A DNA stretch of 64,000 bases from Deltaproteobacteria bacterium (GTDB lineage Bacteria > Myxococcota_A > Polyangia > Nannocystales > Nannocystaceae). The translations under genes and the position numbers were made by a program. Positions 1 to 8,245 of this stretch are shown in pieces. The first letter of the stretch is position 1, and every line of letters starts with the position of its first letter. Below the pieces are notes generated by a model. It ran no database searches and was not told the origin of the DNA. It saw nothing but the letters and a program-made list of their open reading frames with translations. The DNA lies in the NCBI GenBank assembly GCA_016709225.1, contig JADJEE010000001.1:1116001-1180000 (forward strand). Reading direction: 5' to 3'.

Positions 1-168
1 CTGCTGTTCCGCGCGTTCCCGCCGTTCCTCGTCAAGGCCTTCGCGGACTACGAGGCCCGCATGGCGGCCCGTGGCGAGCGACCGGGCACCGGCCCGCTGG
101 TGACCCGTGCGATGCTGGCGCGGCTCGAGGTGGTCGAGCTCCACCGCGTGCGTCTGAGCATCCCGTGA
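1..168 (+). CDS. C-terminal end of an unknown protein (truncated by window edge)
   Basis: The first 55 codons are open and end in TGA at 166-168. The fragment is hydrophobic at its start and basic later, and I recognise no motif. Its stop overlaps the GTG start of the next gene in a GTGA arrangement, so it is probably the upstream member of the redox operon that follows and co-translated with it. Function cannot be judged from this piece. Confidence 0.6.
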   Translation: MLFRAFPPFLVKAFADYEARMAARGERPGTGPLVTRAMLARLEVVELHRVRLSIP

Positions 169-2459
169 GCGAGACCGTCGCAGCGCCCGAGCCCGCGTCG
201 CCGGAGATTCCGGAGTCGGCTTGGCGCGCGCCGCTGCTGCGCGAGCTCGATGCTCTCGCACGCTCGAGCATCGCGGCGGCCTCCCGTGTGCGCAGCTTCG
301 TCGCCGGCGCGACGCTGTGGCCCGAGCACGATGGCGGCGACGTCATCGCGCTGCTGCTGGCGGGTCGCGTGGAGCTGCGATGCACGCGACGCGGCGACGC
401 AATGCCCTCGCGTCTACGGCTGGCCGCGCCCGGCGACACCATCGGCGAGGACGCGCTGCTGGGCCTGCCGCGCCGCGCCAGCGCGGTCGCGCTCGAGCCG
501 GTGCGGGTGCTCGAGATCCCGGCGGCGTTGTTCCTGCGCGGGTCGGGTCGCAGCGCCGCCGCCGGGGTCGAGCGGGAGCGGCGAGCGTTGGCCCGTCGCG
601 CGACCGTCGACCTGCTGCGGCAGCAGGCCTTCGGTCGCCAGCTGTCGGACGACGACCTCGATCTCGTGGTCGATGCGGTGCAGTGGGATCGCTTCGAACG
701 CGGCGCGCGGATCTTCGGCGTCGGCGAGGACGCCCAGGCCGCGTGGCTCATCTGCGACGGGCTCGTGCAGCTGCACGCCGAGGACGACGAGCGCATGCAC
801 GTCAAGGCCTACCTCGGGCGCGGCGATGCGTTCGGTGATGACGACGTGCTCTCCGGCCAGGCACGCTCCGTGGTTGCGGTCGCGCTGGGGGCCGTGGTCG
901 CGCTGCGGGTGCCGGCCGCGGTGTTGCGCACGGTGGTCGATCGCAATCCCGCGCTGCGCAGCGAGTTCTCGCGGGTCGCGGCCACCCGCGGCGCGCAGCA
1001 GCGCGAGGTCGTCGGCGCCGCCGCAGCGCGCTCGACCCAGCACGTGTTCCGCGATCTGTACCGCATGCAGATGGCGCGCTCGCTGCTGGTGATCGATCAG
1101 GACACCTGCGTGCGCTGTGGTCACTGCGCGTGGACCTGTGCCGCGCTGCACGGCGAGAGTCGGCTGGTGCGTCGCGGCGACAAGGTCGTCACGCGGCTGC
1201 CGGTGCTGGGCGAGGCGCCGCGCAGCCTGCTGCTGCCCAACTCGTGTCAGCATTGCAAGAACCCCGCGTGCATGATCGACTGCCCGACCGGCGCGATCGG
1301 CCGCGACCCCCACGGCGAGGTCTTCATCCGCGAGGCGCTGTGCACCGGCTGCGGCAGCTGTGCCAAGGCGTGCCCGTGGGACAACATCCGCATCGCGCCG
1401 CGGCCGGCGGGTCCGCGCGCCGCGGCGCTGTCCGCCGACATCGCGACCAAGTGCGATCTGTGCCGCGAGTACGACGAGCCCGGCTGCGTGCGCATGTGCC
1501 CGACCGGCGCGATCCTGCGGCTCGATCCCAGCCGTGACGTCGACGAGGTCGCGAGCGTGCTGGGTACCGCCGGCGCCGGCGGGCGTGCGCGTCGTCGCCT
1601 GCCGTGGGCCGCGGCCGGCGGCGTGGCGATCGCTGCGGTCGCGATCGCGGCGTCGATGCTCGCGCAGGCGTTGCACGACAGCGGGCGCTGGCAGGCCGGG
1701 GCAGGGCCCGGTCTCACCGCCGGCATCACGGCCGCGATCGCGATGCTGTTGCTGGCGATGCACGCGCTCGTCAAGCGCAGCGTGCGGTTGTTCGTGCACC
1801 GTCGATCGCGACGCCGTGAGCTCGCCGGCGTCGCCCAGGGCACCCCGCGCTCGCGGGTGCGGCCGCTCGCACGGCTGCACGTCGCGCTGGGCCTGCTGAC
1901 GCCGGCGGCGGTGCTCGGCCACGCCGGTCTCGCGCTGCCCGACGGCCCCGCGGGCGCGCTGGCGGCTGCGTTCTGGGCCGCGTTCGCCAGCGGCCTGGTC
2001 GGCGCGCTCGCGTACGCCTGGGTGCCCGCGCGGCTGACCCGGATCGAGCGCGACGGTGCCTTGCCCGAGGACCTCGCACGCCGACGCGGCGAGCTGGTCG
2101 ATCGGTTGTTCCGCGCCGGCTCCGGTCGCAGCGAGCTGGTGCGGGCGATCGCGCAGCGCGTGCTGGTGCCGTACGCCCGCAATCCCTTCGGTGCGCTGGG
2201 GCTGCTGCTCGGCGGCCGCTCGCTCGCGCAGGAGGAAGCGCGGGTCCATCGACGGGTCGACGCGATGCTGCAGGGGCGCGGGCGCGAGAAGCTGATCGGT
2301 CTCGACGAGCTGGTGCGCGTGGTCGTCGAGCTGCGCGCGCTGCCGCTGCGGCGCGGTCTGACGGCGCTGGTGCGCGGCTTCCTGCCGCTGCACGTGCTGG
2401 CGCAGGCGGTGCTGCTGGCGTTGCTGGCGATCCACGTGCTGGTGGCGGTGGGCCGGTGA
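165..2459 (+). CDS. Cyclic-nucleotide-binding-domain / 4Fe-4S polyferredoxin membrane protein
   Basis: A 764-residue multidomain redox protein. Residues ~30-130 and ~155-275 each resemble a CRP/cNMP-binding beta-roll. Residues ~312-450 hold four Cys-rich motifs typical of DmsB/HybA/NrfC electron-transfer subunits, starting CVRCGHC at residue 315, then CQHCKNPAC, CTGCGSCAKACP and CDLCREYDEPGC; this should be a four-cluster ferredoxin. From ~480 to the end there are about five hydrophobic segments with several histidines, so a membrane anchor, possibly heme-bearing, is likely. The start is GTG at 165, overlapping the previous stop, and the stop overlaps the next start. Inference: a membrane electron carrier whose activity may be gated by a nucleotide or other ligand. 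The CRP-like domains lack an obvious HTH, so DNA binding is unlikely. Confidence 0.85.
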   Translation: MSETVAAPEPASPEIPESAWRAPLLRELDALARSSIAAASRVRSFVAGATLWPEHDGGDVIALLLAGRVELRCTRRGDAMPSRLRLAAPGDTIGEDALLGLPRRASAVALEPVRVLEIPAALFLRGSGRSAAAGVERERRALARRATVDLLRQQAFGRQLSDDDLDLVVDAVQWDRFERGARIFGVGEDAQAAWLICDGLVQLHAEDDERMHVKAYLGRGDAFGDDDVLSGQARSVVAVALGAVVALRVPAAVLRTVVDRNPALRSEFSRVAATRGAQQREVVGAAAARSTQHVFRDLYRMQMARSLLVIDQDTCVRCGHCAWTCAALHGESRLVRRGDKVVTRLPVLGEAPRSLLLPNSCQHCKNPACMIDCPTGAIGRDPHGEVFIREALCTGCGSCAKACPWDNIRIAPRPAGPRAAALSADIATKCDLCREYDEPGCVRMCPTGAILRLDPSRDVDEVASVLGTAGAGGRARRRLPWAAAGGVAIAAVAIAASMLAQALHDSGRWQAGAGPGLTAGITAAIAMLLLAMHALVKRSVRLFVHRRSRRRELAGVAQGTPRSRVRPLARLHVALGLLTPAAVLGHAGLALPDGPAGALAAAFWAAFASGLVGALAYAWVPARLTRIERDGALPEDLARRRGELVDRLFRAGSGRSELVRAIAQRVLVPYARNPFGALGLLLGGRSLAQEEARVHRRVDAMLQGRGREKLIGLDELVRVVVELRALPLRRGLTALVRGFLPLHVLAQAVLLALLAIHVLVAVGR

Positions 2460-4708
2460 GCGACGCCGATCCGACGCTGTGGTCGAGCCGCGATCGCCTG
2501 CTCGCCGGTCGTCGGCGGGTCGCGCCCCGGGTGCAGCGCGACGGCGACGTGACGCGCATGGTCGGGGTCGGCATCGGCGCTGCGATTGCGGCGGTCACGG
2601 CCGTGCTGGTGGTCGCACTCGGCAACGAGCCGGCGGCGCTGCGCAGCCCCGGCCCGCTGGCGCTGCCGCACCGCGAGGCTGCACTCGCCTGCGGGGCGTG
2701 CCACGGTGCGCCCGAGCAACCGATGGTCGCGGCCTGCGTCGGCTGCCACGGGCCGCACCCGTCGGCCCGTCGTGGCCACCGCGGCGTCGTCGAGCGCGGT
2801 GCGTTGCCGTGTCAGCGCTGCCACCGGATCCACGTCGACGAGGGCGGCGTCGAGCTCGACGGCGATCGTGTGCGTCGCTATGGCCCCGGCGACGAGCGCG
2901 AGCTGGTGCTCTCGCCCACGCCACCGCGGCTACCACCCACGCGGGTTCCGGTGATCGCGGTCGGGGTCTGCGACGGGTGCCACGACCTCGACGCGCCGCG
3001 GGATCCCATCGCGCGCTGCCTGCTGGGCGGGCAGGCGCAGCTTGGTGCTGCGCGGCCGACCGCGTGCTTCGACGAGCATCGCAGCCTCGAGGGCATCACG
3101 TTCGGCGCGCTGGGATCGGCGCGCGAGCGGCTGACCGCGTGGGAGCTGGCCCGCCGCGCGCTCGTGCAGGAGCCGGTCGCGCCGCGCCGCGACACTGCGC
3201 TGGCGCCGTGGTGGTGGGCCGCCGGGCTCGCGTTCGCGGCCGGGCTGCTCACGTGGGCGCTGCTGCGGACGCTCGCGCTGCGACGGCTGCGCGCGGTCGC
3301 CCGCGCCCGCGTCGAGGTCGCGCCACCGGAGCGCGTGCGGCTGCCGCTGGTCGACGCATCGACCTGCATCGGTTGCTCGGCGTGCGTCGATGCCTGCCCC
3401 TACGACGTGCTCGAGCTGCGCGACTACGTGGCCCAGGTCGTGCGCGCGCCCGATTGCTGCGGGCTCACGCTGTGCGAGCAACGCTGCCCCAACGGTTCGC
3501 TGGTGGTGACCGACCGCGAGGCGGCCGCCGATCGCATCGCCCTCGATGCCGATCTGCAATCGCGCGATGTGCCGGGCCTGTACCTCGCCGGCGATCTGAC
3601 CGGGCTGCCGCTCATCCGCAACGCGATCAATCAGGGCGCCCACGCCATGCGGGCCTGCGCGGCCGCGCTCGCCCGCGGTGGCGCGCGGGATCCGAGCCGG
3701 CTCGACGTGGTCGTGATCGGCGCTGGCCCGGCCGGGCTCGCGGCGGCGCTCGAGGCCATGCGGCACGGGCTCTCGCTGCAGGTGTTCGAGCAGGGCAGCG
3801 TGGCCGAGAGCGTGCGCTCGTTCCCCCGCGGCAAGCTGGTGTTCGACCAGCCGCTGTCGATCCCCCTCATCGGTGATCTGTGGCTGAAGGAGTCGAGCAA
3901 GGAGGAGTTGCTCGGCCACTGGCTGCGGATCGTCCGCGCACGCGCGGTGCCGGTCGCCGAACACCACCGCGTCACCGCGGTCACGCCGCTGCAGGGTGGG
4001 GGCTTCGCGGTGCAGACCCTGCACGACGGCGTGGCCGCGACCGTGCACACCCGCCGTGTGGTGGTCGCGATCGGCAAGCGTGGGACCCCGCGACGTCTGC
4101 CGGTCGAGCTGCCCGACGCGGTGCTCGATCGCGTGCACTATGGGCTCGCCGATGCGCGCAGCTTCATCGACCAACGCGTGGTCGTGGCGGGGCTGGGCGA
4201 CGTCGCGATGGAGGCCGCGATCGCGCTGGCCCACCAGCGCGGCACCACCGTGACCATCGTGCACCGCGGCGAGGGCATGACCCGCGGCAAGGCCCGCAAC
4301 ATCGCCGAGCTGCAGCGGCTGGTCGCGAGCGGCCGCATCGCGCTGCGGCTCGGTCAGCAGATCACCGCCGTGACGCCGGAGGCGATCGGCCTCGCGGGCG
4401 CGGGCGCGGGCACGTGGCTGCCGTGGGACCGCCTGCTGGTCCTCATCGGTTCGTTGCCGCCCTGGGACACGCTGGCGGCGATGGGCGTGCGTCGGGTCGA
4501 CCCCGAGGCCGGCCCGGCGACCGGGGCGGATCCGACCCCGGCCCCACCGCTGGCCCACCGAACCGTGGTCGCGGCCGGCCCGGTGCCGGCGTCCGGTCAC
4601 CGCACGATGGTGTTTTCGGGGGCCCTGCGCGCCGAAATCCGCCAAGATCGAAGCTCCGACCCGGGCGTTCCCACGCCGGGTTCGCGCACCCAGGAGTCCC
4701 CGCCGTGA
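2456..4708 (+). CDS. Tetraheme cytochrome c / ferredoxin / FAD-NAD(P) oxidoreductase fusion
   Basis: A 750-residue fusion. An N-terminal hydrophobic helix (~35-55) is followed by four CxxCH heme motifs at residues 79, 94, 119 and 172, a second TM helix (~252-271), a two-cluster ferredoxin region starting CIGCSACVDACP at 304, and a thioredoxin-reductase-like flavoprotein. The FAD Rossmann motif GAGPAGLAAA lies near 420 and a second nucleotide-binding motif, GLGDVAMEAA, near 580. There is no CxxC redox pair of true thioredoxin reductase, so it resembles YpdA-like reductases. Topology suggests external hemes and cytoplasmic Fe-S/flavin. The start is GTG at 2456, overlapping the upstream stop by four bases. 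Inference: it works with the upstream polyferredoxin to pass electrons between NAD(P)H and a periplasmic partner. Substrate is unknown. Confidence 0.85.
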   Translation: MSDADPTLWSSRDRLLAGRRRVAPRVQRDGDVTRMVGVGIGAAIAAVTAVLVVALGNEPAALRSPGPLALPHREAALACGACHGAPEQPMVAACVGCHGPHPSARRGHRGVVERGALPCQRCHRIHVDEGGVELDGDRVRRYGPGDERELVLSPTPPRLPPTRVPVIAVGVCDGCHDLDAPRDPIARCLLGGQAQLGAARPTACFDEHRSLEGITFGALGSARERLTAWELARRALVQEPVAPRRDTALAPWWWAAGLAFAAGLLTWALLRTLALRRLRAVARARVEVAPPERVRLPLVDASTCIGCSACVDACPYDVLELRDYVAQVVRAPDCCGLTLCEQRCPNGSLVVTDREAAADRIALDADLQSRDVPGLYLAGDLTGLPLIRNAINQGAHAMRACAAALARGGARDPSRLDVVVIGAGPAGLAAALEAMRHGLSLQVFEQGSVAESVRSFPRGKLVFDQPLSIPLIGDLWLKESSKEELLGHWLRIVRARAVPVAEHHRVTAVTPLQGGGFAVQTLHDGVAATVHTRRVVVAIGKRGTPRRLPVELPDAVLDRVHYGLADARSFIDQRVVVAGLGDVAMEAAIALAHQRGTTVTIVHRGEGMTRGKARNIAELQRLVASGRIALRLGQQITAVTPEAIGLAGAGAGTWLPWDRLLVLIGSLPPWDTLAAMGVRRVDPEAGPATGADPTPAPPLAHRTVVAAGPVPASGHRTMVFSGALRAEIRQDRSSDPGVPTPGSRTQESPP

Positions 4709-6225
4709 AGCTCAGCACCGCATTCGTCCTGTCGCTCGTGGGTATGGCGCTGTCGAGCGTCTCGGTGTGGGCGCTGGCCCCGGTCGGCGGTGGTGGCCCG
4801 GGCGCGCCGGGGGCCGCGGCCGTGCTGGGCGCAACGACCCCGCCCGCCGGCGGCGGCGATCCGCAATCGCTCGCGAGCCTGCTCAAGGGTGGCACCGCGG
4901 AGTTCAGCGCCGGCGCAACGCTGATGATGCAGGGCCGCCTCGGGCACGCCGTGCTGGCGGCGGGTCGCGAGAACGAGACCTATCTGTTCCTCGACGTCAC
5001 CGCCAACGCCGAGGCCTCGGGCTCAACGCCCGCGCCGGTGAACCTCGCGATCGTGCTCGATCGCTCGGGCTCGATGCAGGGCCAGCGCATGCAGAACGCG
5101 CTCGCGGCCGCCTCCGGCATGATCCGCCGGCTGCGCGACGGCGACAGTGTGAGCGTGGTCGGCTACAACACCTCGACGCAGGTGGTGCTGCCACCGACGC
5201 GGATCGACAGCAGCAACCGCGAGCTCGCGCTGGCGTCGCTGCGCGGCATCGATGCGCAGGGCAACACCTGCGTGTCGTGCGGGCTCGAGACCGCGATGGA
5301 CCTGCTGGCGCGCGGCCCCGAGGGCGCGGTGCAGCGCATCTTGCTGCTGTCCGACGGCGAGGCCAACACCGGCGTGCGCGACGTCGACGGCTTCCGCCGG
5401 CTCGGTGAGCGCGCGCGCGGCATGGAGACCGCGGTGTCGTCGATCGGCGTCGACGTCGACTACAACGAGAAGGTCCTGTTCGCGCTGTCGCAGGCCAGCA
5501 ACGGTCGACACTACTTCGTCGAGAATCCCGCCGGGCTGCCGCGCATCTTCGACGACGAGCTGCGCAGTCTCGTGACCACCGGCGCGAGCAACGCCTCGGT
5601 CGAGATCGCGCTGGCGCCGGGGGTCACCGTCGAGCAGGTCTTCGATCGCGCGTTCGAGCAGCGGGGCGACCGTGTGACGGTGCCGTTCGGCAGCTTCTCG
5701 TCGGGCGACGAGAAGACGGTGCTGCTGCGCCTGCGCGTGCCCAGTGGCGACGTGGGGGCGCGACCCGTCGCCAACGTCCGCATGAGCTACCAGGACCTGG
5801 CGCTGTCGAAGCCGGGCTCGTGCGACGGCGAGCTGGTCGCACGCCTCAGCCGCGACGCCGCCGAGGTGTCGCCGCTCGACCCGCTGGTCGAGACCCGGCT
5901 CGCGCGCTCCGAGACCGCCGCCGCGCTCGCGCTGGCCAATGAGCAGTTCGCCGCCGGCGACCTGGCCTCGGCCCGCGACACGTTGTCGAAGAACCGCGGC
6001 CGCATCCGCTCGCGCGCGACCGAGGCCGCGTCACGGGCACCGGCGGCCGCAGCACCCAAGGTGCAGTCGGAGTTCCAGCAGCAGTTCGATGCGTTCGACG
6101 ACGCCGAGCGCGGCTTCGGCAACGCGGCTGCGAACGCGCCCGAGCCCACCGCGGCGTCGGAGACCTTCGACGGCAAGCGACAGGTCCGCGCCAACGCGGA
6201 CAAGCTCGACGACTTCGGCCTGTAG
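4705..6225 (+). CDS. Exported von Willebrand factor A domain protein
   Basis: The reading frame is open further upstream, but the real start is GTG at 4705: it is preceded by AGGAG at 4692-4696 and gives a clean signal peptide (KLSTAFVLSLVGMALSSVSV). The 506-residue product has a VWA domain at ~113-290 with a full MIDAS, DRSGSMQG near 119, a downstream Thr and LLSDGEANTG, so it should bind a divalent metal and a protein ligand. The rest resembles the YfbK-type VWA arrangement: a beta-rich middle and an Ala-rich C-terminus. The start overlaps the stop of the flavin-heme fusion by four bases, which ties it to the redox operon. Its role there is unknown; scaffold or adhesion is possible. Confidence 0.87.
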   Translation: MKLSTAFVLSLVGMALSSVSVWALAPVGGGGPGAPGAAAVLGATTPPAGGGDPQSLASLLKGGTAEFSAGATLMMQGRLGHAVLAAGRENETYLFLDVTANAEASGSTPAPVNLAIVLDRSGSMQGQRMQNALAAASGMIRRLRDGDSVSVVGYNTSTQVVLPPTRIDSSNRELALASLRGIDAQGNTCVSCGLETAMDLLARGPEGAVQRILLLSDGEANTGVRDVDGFRRLGERARGMETAVSSIGVDVDYNEKVLFALSQASNGRHYFVENPAGLPRIFDDELRSLVTTGASNASVEIALAPGVTVEQVFDRAFEQRGDRVTVPFGSFSSGDEKTVLLRLRVPSGDVGARPVANVRMSYQDLALSKPGSCDGELVARLSRDAAEVSPLDPLVETRLARSETAAALALANEQFAAGDLASARDTLSKNRGRIRSRATEAASRAPAAAAPKVQSEFQQQFDAFDDAERGFGNAAANAPEPTAASETFDGKRQVRANADKLDDFGL

Positions 6226-6319
6226 GCCGGCGCGACGTCGGCCGCGAGCGCGCTTTGTCAACCGCCGCGTGCGTGTTCGAGGCGGTGAACGGAGCGGCCC
6301 GCGGCACACGGAGCGCACG

Positions 6320-6380
6320 CGCAACCAAAACCCCCCGTCATGCGCGTGCACGCCGGGTTTGTGGCGTGCGCGTGGTTGCG
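6320..6380. other. Nested inverted repeat in the gap after the VWA gene
   Basis: Outer arms CGCAACCA (6320-6327) and TGGTTGCG (6373-6380) are exact reverse complements. Inside them, 6345-6354 pairs with 6363-6372 over ten positions with one G-T wobble. It could terminate the redox operon or act as a structured RNA/DNA site. No T-run follows, so an intrinsic terminator is not proven. Confidence 0.4.
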
Positions 6381-6422
6381 GTGCCCCCGCGACGGCGGAA
6401 CGACTAGGATGACCGCCTTCGC

Positions 6423-6890
6423 ATGGAACTGTCGGTCGGCAAGGACATCTTCGGGGTCTGTGGCAAGTGTGGCGACACCTGGCACGTGATCGTCGCGCTG
6501 GACGGCACCAAGGTCACCAAGGTGCAGTGCAAGTTCTGCCAGGGCTACCATCGCTTCAAGCGATCGCCCAACGACCCCGCGGCTGCGACGGCAGCACCGG
6601 CCGCAGCGCCCAAGCGCACCGCGACCCGCACCGCGAGCGGCAAGAAGACCACCAAGAAGGTCGCCGCGCCGCGTCGTGCCGAGGCGCCGCTCATCGATCC
6701 GAACCTCGACTTGCCGGTGCGGGACTACGCGATGAGCGAGACCTACCAGACCGGTGAGCGCATCGAGCACCCCAAGTTCGGACAGGGCGTGGTCGAGTCG
6801 TTCCCGAGCCCAGGCAAGATGAACGTCTTCTTCGAGGACGGTCGCCGCACGCTCGCCTATGCGCGCGCGGCTGTGGCGATGTCGTCCTGA
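6423..6890 (+). CDS. Zinc-ribbon protein with a C-terminal nucleic-acid-binding-like domain
   Basis: A 155-residue protein. The N-terminus has two CxxC pairs (CGKC at ~14 and CKFC at ~37) that form a zinc ribbon. A Lys/Ala-rich linker (~55-90) follows. The C-terminal ~50 residues (YQTGERIEHPKFGQGVVESF, then a VFFEDGRRTL-like strand) match the small Tudor/KOW-like domain found at the C-terminus of UvrD/PcrA helicases. Such domains bind RNA polymerase or nucleic acids in other proteins, so a transcription or repair accessory role is plausible. The -10-like TAGGAT at 6405-6410 lies only 12 bases before the ATG, implying a very short leader. Exact function unknown. Confidence 0.85.
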   Translation: MELSVGKDIFGVCGKCGDTWHVIVALDGTKVTKVQCKFCQGYHRFKRSPNDPAAATAAPAAAPKRTATRTASGKKTTKKVAAPRRAEAPLIDPNLDLPVRDYAMSETYQTGERIEHPKFGQGVVESFPSPGKMNVFFEDGRRTLAYARAAVAMSS

Positions 6891-6926
6891 GCCGCGCGCG
6901 TCGCCGCGACCGGCGACCGAACCAGC

Positions 6927-7475
6927 TCAGGGCGCGCGGCGTGACGCCGCCAGCAGCAGCGCCGGGGTCGTGACGAGCAGCAGGCCGGCGAGGGCCGCCA
7001 GCGCGCTCGCCAGGCCGACCGCGACGCAGCCCATGCTGGCCGTGAGCGCCGCGACGAGGGCCGCGCCCGCCGTCGTCACGACGCCGCGCCCCGCGGTCCG
7101 CCGCACGATCACGATGCCCGCCACGGTCGCCGCAGCCATGCACGCCGGCATGCAGAAGCTCGCGCAGCTGCCGTGGGTGCACGCGTGCGGCACGCGACAG
7201 CTCACCAGCGCGGTGAGCAGCGGCAGCGAGCCCGCCAGCCATCCGGTGGTGACGGCCTGCGCCGCGGTGCCGCCGCGATGCAGCAGCACCACGACCACCA
7301 CGGCATGCACCGCCGCGATCGACAGCGATGGCAACGCGGGCGCGCCCGCCAGCACGCAGATCGACAGCAGCACCGCCAATGGCCAGGTCGAGCGCACCGC
7401 CGCCCGCAGGCGCGCCCGCTCGTAGGCGCGTCGGGCTCGGGCGCGCAGCTCGAGATCATCGTCAGCGCGTGCCAT
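6927..7475 (-). CDS. Six-TM Cys-rich membrane protein, candidate anti-sigma factor
   Basis: A 182-residue protein starting ATG at 7475. The charged N-terminus (MARADDDLELRARARRAYER) is followed by about six hydrophobic segments. Between the third and fourth sits a Cys cluster, CRVPHACTHGSCASFC, and another Cys is in the fifth. The start overlaps the 3' end of the ECF sigma gene by 14 bases, so the two are translationally coupled. Size, six-TM layout and cysteines recall NrsF/DUF1109 anti-sigma factors that hold an ECF sigma factor at the membrane and respond to metals, but I cannot confirm the family from sequence alone. The frame is open upstream of 7475, but that part reads as a shadow of the sigma gene. 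Confidence 0.78.
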   Translation of the reverse strand: MARADDDLELRARARRAYERARLRAAVRSTWPLAVLLSICVLAGAPALPSLSIAAVHAVVVVVLLHRGGTAAQAVTTGWLAGSLPLLTALVSCRVPHACTHGSCASFCMPACMAAATVAGIVIVRRTAGRGVVTTAGAALVAALTASMGCVAVGLASALAALAGLLLVTTPALLLAASRRAP

Positions 7476-7998
7476 GCACTCGACTCCACAGGGCGCGCAG
7501 CCGCAGCAGCGCGCGTTGCTTGCGTTTGCGCAGCGCCGGCGAGGCCGGTCCGCGCGCGTCGTCGTCGAGCCCGAGCGCGATGCGATCGGCCGACGCGAGC
7601 GAGCCGACGACGGCCGCGAATGCGGACGCGAGCTCGTCGTCGAGCAGGCGCTGCTCCGGCGAGGCGGCCGTCGTGGGCGCGTCGTGGCAGGGCGCGAGCG
7701 GTTGCTCGCGTCGCCGCGACTGCGCGCGCCGCAGCGTGCGGCACTCCCAGGCGGCGATGCCCAGCGCCCACGCGAGCGCATCGCGGTCGCGATCGTAGGC
7801 CGACGCCCGCGCGAACACCGACACCAACGCGCGCTGGGCGACGTCGTCGGCATCGGCGGCGTGTCGCAGCGCGCGGGTCGTGAAGACCCGCAGCAACGGC
7901 CAAAGGCGATCGAACAGCGGCGTGAAGGCCTCGCGATCGCCATCGGCGAGCCGGGCCATCCACCGCGAGAGCTCGCGCCGCTCGGCGGAGTCCATCAT
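7462..7998 (-). CDS. ECF-type RNA polymerase sigma factor
   Basis: About 178 residues. Region 2 is clear: RLADGDREAFTPLFDRLWPL followed by the DVAQRALVSVFARA core (normally DxxQEtFlr). Region 4 is shorter and more diverged (LASADRIALGLDDDARGPAS, then a basic helix LRKRKQRALLRLRALW). Start ATG at 7998 or 7995 is chosen because conservation begins at once and because a small gene ends at 8018. Gene order on the minus strand is Cys-rich peptide, sigma factor, Cys-rich membrane protein; the last overlaps by 14 bases. This is the usual sigma/anti-sigma pairing. Unlike CorE-type metal-responsive sigmas there is no Cys-rich tail on the sigma factor itself. Confidence 0.88.
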   Translation of the reverse strand: MMDSAERRELSRWMARLADGDREAFTPLFDRLWPLLRVFTTRALRHAADADDVAQRALVSVFARASAYDRDRDALAWALGIAAWECRTLRRAQSRRREQPLAPCHDAPTTAASPEQRLLDDELASAFAAVVGSLASADRIALGLDDDARGPASPALRKRKQRALLRLRALWSRVHGTR

Positions 7999-8017
7999 CC
8001 GCGACCGGGTCGGGCCA

Positions 8018-8152
8018 TCACTCGCAGCAGGAGCAGCCGCAGGTGCCACCGCAGTCGTCACAGCAGCCACCGAGCTCGAAGGCGGCGTGGGCGACGGCCG
8101 GCAGGGCGGCGGTGAAGAGCAGGGCGAGGAGGGTCCAGTGCTTGCGGGTCAT
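8018..8152 (-). CDS. Small exported Cys-rich peptide (44 aa)
   Basis: A short gene, ATG at 8152, stop at 8018-8020, 20 bases upstream of the ECF sigma start. The product has a textbook Sec signal peptide (MTRKHWTLLALLFTAALPAV, cleavage likely after AHA) and a ~21-residue mature part with seven cysteines in its last 15 residues (CCDDCGGTCGCSCCE). AAAGGA lies 9 bases before the ATG as a ribosome site. I know no named family for it. The Cys density suggests metal binding or a disulfide-knotted or modified peptide. Position ahead of an ECF sigma factor and a Cys-rich membrane protein suggests it is a metal or redox ligand, sensor or target of that regulatory unit. Confidence 0.7.
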   Translation of the reverse strand: MTRKHWTLLALLFTAALPAVAHAAFELGGCCDDCGGTCGCSCCE

Positions 8153-8245
8153 TGGTCGGGGTCCTTTTCCGGGTTCGTGCGACCCGCGGCTGGTGCGGGG
8201 CGCTCCTTCGACATAGGCCGAAGACGGCCGATCGTGACGGCGCCG

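Noticed and set aside
414..2435. 673-codon minus-strand frame at the first redox gene
   Set aside because: Shadow of the cNMP/ferredoxin gene, with no motif of its own.
3880..4704. N-terminal extension of the VWA protein
   Set aside because: The sequence overlaps the flavoprotein gene in another frame. A ribosome site and signal peptide mark GTG 4705 as the start.
6218..6243. GGCCG/CGGCC hairpin after the VWA stop as terminator
   Set aside because: Only five pairs and no T-run; too weak in a GC-rich region.
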